Assembly: GCF_900104265.1 (NCBI RefSeq)
Contig: NZ_FNJJ01000005.1
Coordinates: forward strand, 248,001-312,000
Reading direction: 5' to 3'
Length of the DNA stretch: 64,000 bases
Source of the DNA: Ectopseudomonas guguanensis
Lineage (GTDB): Bacteria; Pseudomonadota; Gammaproteobacteria; Pseudomonadales; Pseudomonadaceae
Under the pieces are notes generated by a model, which did not search any database, was not told where the DNA came from, and saw nothing but the letters and a program-made list of their open reading frames with translations. The translations under genes and the position numbers were made by a program. The first letter of the stretch is position 1. Each line of letters starts with the position of its first letter. Positions 60,277-64,000 of the stretch are shown here, in pieces.

Positions 60277-61005
60277 CTAGAAGCGGAAGACTTCCGTGTC
60301 GATCTTGATCGGTTCTGCCACCGGAATCTTCGGTCCCGCGGTGGCGGGCTCCTGCGGCTTGGCTTTGGCCACCGGAGGCTTCTTGCGCGGCGGCTCGGGT
60401 GTGGGCTCGTCTGCGGCGGCTACCGGTTGAATGGCCACTGCCAGCTCGGCGGCCAGGCGCTGCAGCAGGGTGCTCTGCGCCTTGACCTGCTCGGCCAGTG
60501 GACCGCCATGCGCTTCTTCCAGGCGGATCAGCCGGCTGTCGCGCAGTTGCCCGCGGCGATCGAGCAGGCGCCATTGCGCTTCCAGTACGGCAGGCTGGGT
60601 CGGGCCGGAGTCCAGGCGGGTAATGGTCAGCATGACCTGTGCATCGGCGCTGAAACCGGGTGCGGCAGGCGCCAGCACCAGGCGCTGGCTATCCAGGCGC
60701 CAGGCCAGCTGGCGCAGCATCTGCTGGTCGATGTCATTGGCCAGGCCGCTGGCCCAGCGAGCGTTCTGCGCGGCAACGAGGCTGCCGTCGGCCTGGCGTT
60801 GCAGCAGGTGCTGCTGGCGCAGGTAGTCGGCCACGCTGATCGGGCCGACCAGCACGGTTACACCGTTATCCCGGGTCGGCGTCACGGCTTCGCCGCTGTC
60901 GAGTTGGTATAGAGGCACCGGCTTCTGCTGTTGCAGCAGGCCGCAGCCGCTGAGCATCAGCAGCGCGGTCAGAAGCAGAGCCAGGGGGCGTACTACAGTC
61001 ATCAT
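60277..61005 (-). CDS. PqiC/ABC-transport-auxiliary lipoprotein
   Basis: This 242-residue outer-membrane lipoprotein has a signal peptide with lipobox LSGC (Cys about 21; start at ATG 61005, MMTVVRPLALLL). The domain YQLDSGEAV to AELAVAIQ (about 30-190) has the PqiC/YmbA fold that helps MCE-type lipid transport between membranes. A Pro/Lys-rich C-terminal tail (about 200-242) is unusual and may cross the peptidoglycan. No PqiA or MCE gene is adjacent, so its partner is elsewhere or it is an orphan. It converges with the acyl-CoA dehydrogenase genes and shares the terminator at 60247. Confidence 0.85.
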   Translation of the reverse strand: MMTVVRPLALLLTALLMLSGCGLLQQQKPVPLYQLDSGEAVTPTRDNGVTVLVGPISVADYLRQQHLLQRQADGSLVAAQNARWASGLANDIDQQMLRQLAWRLDSQRLVLAPAAPGFSADAQVMLTITRLDSGPTQPAVLEAQWRLLDRRGQLRDSRLIRLEEAHGGPLAEQVKAQSTLLQRLAAELAVAIQPVAAADEPTPEPPRKKPPVAKAKPQEPATAGPKIPVAEPIKIDTEVFRF

Positions 61006-61171
61006 CAATTCCAGGCAGCCGCTTGTAGGGCAGCTGCACATCGATCCCATATCATGCGGGGGTCATGGATGACCCAGGGCGCGTATCATCCGTCAAACCG
61101 CGCTACGACTCCAGCCCTAGCTGCCTGCCGGTCGCGCGGATATCCCGGAAGAACGGAGCCTGTTGCCGACG

Positions 61172-63421
61172 CTATTCCACCACAAGCTGATCGACGCGCT
61201 GGAAGCCGCGCGGCAGCTTGTTGCCACGGCGGCCGCGCTCGCCCTTGTAGTGCTCGAGGTCGTCGGCTTTGAGCGTCAGGGTACGCTTCCCGGCCTGCAA
61301 AACCAAACTGGAGCCGCTGGGCAGCACGGCCAGATCGGTCAGATATTCCTCGCGCGAGGCCACGCGCTCGCCTGGAATACCAATGATCTTGTTGCCCTTG
61401 CCTTTGCCCAGTTGCGGCAGATCGGTGACCTTGAACAGCAGCAGGCGGCCTTCGGTCGTCACCGCGGCCAGCCAGTCGTCTTCCAGGTTGGTGACCGGTT
61501 TGGGAGCAACCACCTTGGCGCCGTTGGGCAGGCTGAGCAGCGCCTTGCCGGCCTTGTTCTTGGCCTGCAGGTCCTCGCCCTTGACCACGAAGCCGTAGCC
61601 GGCGTCGGAGGCGATCACGTACAGCGCGCTGTCTTCCGGCAGCATCACGCATTCGAAGGTCGCGCCCGGCGGCGGCGTCAGGCGGCCGGTCAGCGGTTCG
61701 CCCTGGCCGCGCGCCGACGGCAGGCTGTGAGCGGCGAGCGAATAGCTGCGGCCGGTGGAGTCGATAAACACTGCGTACTGGTTCGAGCGTCCGGGCGCGG
61801 CGGCCTTGAAGCCGTCGCCGGCCTTGTAGGACAGGCCCGTGGCGTCGATGTCGTGGCCCTTGGCGCAGCGCACCCAGCCCTTTTCCGAAAGCACCACGGT
61901 GACCGGCTCGGTCGGCATCAGCTCGGTTTCCGACAGCGCCTTGGCCTCGGCGCGGGCGACGATCGGCGAGCGGCGATCATCGCCGTACTTTTCCGCGTCC
62001 TCGAGAATCTCCTTGCGCACCAGCTTCTTCAGCTTGGCTTCGCTGCCGAGCAGGGCCAGCAGTTTCTCGCGTTCCTTGGCCAGCTCGTCCTGCTCGCCGC
62101 GGATCTTCATCTCCTCCAGGCGCGCCAGTTGGCGCAGGCGGGTGTCGAGGATGTAGTCGGCCTGCACGTCGGTCAGGCCGAAGGTGTCCATCAGCATCGG
62201 CTTGGGTGAATCCTCGGTGCGGATGATGCGGATCACTTCATCCAGGTTGAGGAAGGCGATCAGCAGGCCTTCCAACAGGTGCAGGCGCTTTTCCACCTTG
62301 TCCAGGCGGAACTGCAGGCGGCGGCGCACGGTGCCGACGCGGTACACCAGCCACTCGCTGAGCAGGGTGCGCAGATCCTTGACCTGCGGCTTGCCGTCGA
62401 GGCCGATGACGTTGGTGTTGACCCGGTAGCTGGACTCCAGATCGGTGGTGGCGAACAGGTGAGTCATCAGTTCGTCGGCATCGACGCGGTTGGAGCGCGG
62501 GATGATGACGATGCGGGTCGGGTTCTCGTGGTCCGACTCGTCACGCAGATCGGCGACCATCGGCAGCTTCTTGGCCTGCATCTGCGCGGCGATCTGCTCC
62601 AGTACCTTGGCCCCGGAGACCTGGTGCGGCAGGGCGGTGACGATGATGTCGCCGTCCTCGACGCGATAGACGGCGCGCATGCGCACCGAGCCTCGGCCGC
62701 TCTCGTAGATCTTCAGCAGGTCGGCCTTGGGCGTGATGACCTCGGCTTCGGTGGGGAAGTCCGGGCCCTGGATATGTTCGCAGAGCTGCTCGACCGTGGC
62801 GCCGGGCTCGTCCAGCAGGCGCACGCAGGCAGCCGCCACCTCGCGCAGGTTGTGCGGCGGCACGTCGGTAGCCATGCCGACCGCAATACCTGTCGTGCCG
62901 TTGAGCAGCAGGTTGGGCAGGCGCGCCGGCAGGGTCGCCGGCTCGTTCAGGGTGCCGTCGAAGTTCGGTACCCAGTCCACGGTGCCCTGGCCCAGTTCGC
63001 TCAGCAGCACCTCGGAATAACGCGACAAACGCGCCTCGGTGTAGCGCATGGCGGCAAAGGACTTGGGATCGTCCGGCGCACCCCAGTTGCCCTGGCCGTC
63101 GACCAGGGTGTAGCGATAAGAGAACGGCTGCGCCATCAGCACCATGGCTTCGTAGCAGGCACTGTCGCCGTGCGGGTGGAACTTGCCGAGCACGTCGCCG
63201 ACGGTACGCGCAGATTTCTTGTGCTTGGCGTCGGCATCCAGGCCCAGCTCGCTCATGGCGTAGACGATACGGCGTTGCACGGGCTTCAGGCCGTCGCCGA
63301 TATGCGGCAGGGCGCGGTCCATGATCACGTACATCGAGTAGTTGAGATAAGCCTGCTCGGTGAAGTCGGCGAGTGACCGGCGTTCAACGCCTTCCAGGCT
63401 CAAATCGAGGGATTCGCTCAT
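61172..63421 (-). CDS. parC: Topoisomerase IV subunit A ParC
   Basis: ParC is the DNA-breaking subunit of topoisomerase IV, which decatenates daughter chromosomes. The 749-residue protein has the active-site Tyr127 (in [11 protein letters not shown]) and the breakage-reunion domain (about 25-490). The C-terminal beta-pinwheel has [18 protein letters not shown] blades. The quinolone-resistance region reads [12 protein letters not shown] with Ser87 and Glu91, the wild-type sensitive residues of Pseudomonas. The ATG at 63421 is seven bases after the retropepsin gene's stop, so the two are coupled. parE would be expected beyond the window. Confidence 0.97.
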   Translation of the reverse strand: MSESLDLSLEGVERRSLADFTEQAYLNYSMYVIMDRALPHIGDGLKPVQRRIVYAMSELGLDADAKHKKSARTVGDVLGKFHPHGDSACYEAMVLMAQPFSYRYTLVDGQGNWGAPDDPKSFAAMRYTEARLSRYSEVLLSELGQGTVDWVPNFDGTLNEPATLPARLPNLLLNGTTGIAVGMATDVPPHNLREVAAACVRLLDEPGATVEQLCEHIQGPDFPTEAEVITPKADLLKIYESGRGSVRMRAVYRVEDGDIIVTALPHQVSGAKVLEQIAAQMQAKKLPMVADLRDESDHENPTRIVIIPRSNRVDADELMTHLFATTDLESSYRVNTNVIGLDGKPQVKDLRTLLSEWLVYRVGTVRRRLQFRLDKVEKRLHLLEGLLIAFLNLDEVIRIIRTEDSPKPMLMDTFGLTDVQADYILDTRLRQLARLEEMKIRGEQDELAKEREKLLALLGSEAKLKKLVRKEILEDAEKYGDDRRSPIVARAEAKALSETELMPTEPVTVVLSEKGWVRCAKGHDIDATGLSYKAGDGFKAAAPGRSNQYAVFIDSTGRSYSLAAHSLPSARGQGEPLTGRLTPPPGATFECVMLPEDSALYVIASDAGYGFVVKGEDLQAKNKAGKALLSLPNGAKVVAPKPVTNLEDDWLAAVTTEGRLLLFKVTDLPQLGKGKGNKIIGIPGERVASREEYLTDLAVLPSGSSLVLQAGKRTLTLKADDLEHYKGERGRRGNKLPRGFQRVDQLVVE

Positions 63422-63428
63422 GCGGGCC

Positions 63429-63953
63429 TCATTGCAAGGTTGATTGGCGCAGCACCAGGGTGCCGCCCTTCTGAGAAAATTCGAGTTGTTTCAGGGCGCT
63501 CATGCCCAGCAGCACCTCGTCGCCGTCCATGCCGGGGGCGATAAGCGCTGCGACGTCACGCAGCTCGATATCGCCCAGGCGCAGGCTGGCCAGGCGCGTA
63601 CGGTGTGCCGTGGCGAGGCCGTTGGCGGTGCGGATTTGTACTGGCGCGCCGGCCTGCAGGCCGAGGTCGCGGGCGACCTGGCTGGGAATCGCCACCTGGG
63701 TGGCGCCGGTATCGAGCAGAAAGGTGACCTTCTGGCCATCGATCTGCCCGTCGACTACGTAATGGCCCTGGCGGCTGCTGGTCAGGCTCACTTCGACGAA
63801 ACCGTCGCCATGCACCGACTGCGGCGCCTGGTTCGGGTTGCGCTGGCGATCTTCCCAGCCACCGAAGAAGTGCGTGGCCAGCAGCAGGCCGGCGCCCCAG
63901 GCGAGCACCCACATCACCCGTCCGGCGCGACGGCCAGGCGTCTGTTCGCTCAC
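63429..63953 (-). CDS. Membrane-anchored retropepsin-like aspartic protease
   Basis: The 174-residue protein has one N-terminal transmembrane helix (about 13-32) and a single-domain aspartic-protease fold: the catalytic triad LLDTGAT (about 79-85), a flap region and a hydrophobic LLGMSAL (about 147-153). Such single-domain retropepsins act as dimers and, by topology, would face the periplasm. The start is GTG 63951-63953, overlapping the upstream gene's stop by four bases; parC follows after seven bases. The target is unknown. It is conserved next to parC in Pseudomonas by my recollection. Confidence 0.85.
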   Translation of the reverse strand: MSEQTPGRRAGRVMWVLAWGAGLLLATHFFGGWEDRQRNPNQAPQSVHGDGFVEVSLTSSRQGHYVVDGQIDGQKVTFLLDTGATQVAIPSQVARDLGLQAGAPVQIRTANGLATAHRTRLASLRLGDIELRDVAALIAPGMDGDEVLLGMSALKQLEFSQKGGTLVLRQSTLQ

Positions 63954-64000
63954 GGACGCCGGCTCCAGCCGCCCTGGGGTGCTTTGAAGCGCCAGACGAT
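63950..64000 (-). CDS. C-terminal fragment of an upstream gene
   Basis: From the right edge, an open frame reads [16 protein letters not shown] then TGA at 63952-63950, overlapping the retropepsin gene's GTG start. The four-base overlap suggests a real coupled gene whose body lies outside the window. Only 16 residues are seen and no family can be told. Confidence 0.45.
   Translation of the reverse strand: MVWRFKAPQGGWSRRP

Noticed and set aside
61060..61075. 16-bp palindrome GGGTCATGGATGACCC upstream of the PqiC-like gene
   Set aside because: The loop is only two bases and no promoter parts or copies were seen, so it was not listed as a site.
61172..63421. Quinolone-resistance mutation in parC
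   Set aside because: Residues 87 (Ser) and 91 (Glu) are the wild-type sensitive ones.

Overview
The window reads as a GC-rich gammaproteobacterial chromosome, almost certainly a Pseudomonas (the P. mendocina / oleovorans / alcaligenes side of the genus seems likely, but that placement is inference). Gene content and order follow, from memory, the stretch of the P. aeruginosa PAO1 chromosome that runs from hemE and an orphan ParA through metY, selO, mscK, dipA, aceEF, glnE and ilvE into the LPS-core locus (waaF to hldE) and two acyl-CoA dehydrogenases. It then jumps to the parC neighbourhood. No tRNA, rRNA, CRISPR array, prophage, integrase or intact insertion sequence was seen. All gene calls rest on reading the translated frames and recognising families; no search was run.

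Layout. 1-1622: the end of an ABC-transporter ATPase and its membrane partner, lower in GC than the rest. 1723-4534: hemE, a stand-alone ParA ATPase bounded by terminators, and a tandem universal stress protein. 4657-16034 (all minus strand): hotdog thioesterase, trxC, metY, SLC13/RCK permease, selO, mscK, nhaP2. 16199-22467: long acyl-CoA dehydrogenase, nitronate monooxygenase, rlmJ, an HD-GYP protein, a small YjfB-like protein and msrA. 22519-30630: dipA-like c-di-GMP phosphodiesterase, a small exported protein, and the pyruvate dehydrogenase genes aceE-aceF, with an unusual three-lipoyl E2. 30903-34913: glnE and ilvE.

34997-49982 is one long, tightly packed plus-strand LPS-core operon: waaF, waaC, waaG, waaP, an extra GT9 transferase, two InaA-type kinases, a tandem two-kinase-domain protein, the carbamoyltransferase wapO, wapH, a DTD-motif transferase, a CgeB-type transferase, wapR and the O-antigen ligase waaL. 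Two minus-strand genes (a kinase fold lacking the catalytic Asp and a second DTD-motif transferase) face it at 49979-51685. A second plus-strand group follows: msbA, a Mig-14-like gene, dnpA and hldE. Together these genes make ADP-heptose, assemble and phosphorylate the core, decorate it, flip it and ligate O-antigen.

57721-60227 holds two acyl-CoA dehydrogenases behind a strong palindrome. 60277-63953 holds a PqiC-type lipoprotein, parC and a membrane-anchored retropepsin-like protein. Intergenic spaces carry recurring Pseudomonas palindromic repeats; one REP has become the C-terminus of HldE. The most interesting non-coding signals are a pair of matching palindromes 53 bp apart between aceE and glnE, a hairpin that buries the trxC ribosome binding site, and the 57625-57660 palindrome. 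No clearly undescribed multi-gene system was found; the best candidate for unexplored biology is the kinase-rich and DTD-transferase-rich part of the LPS locus.
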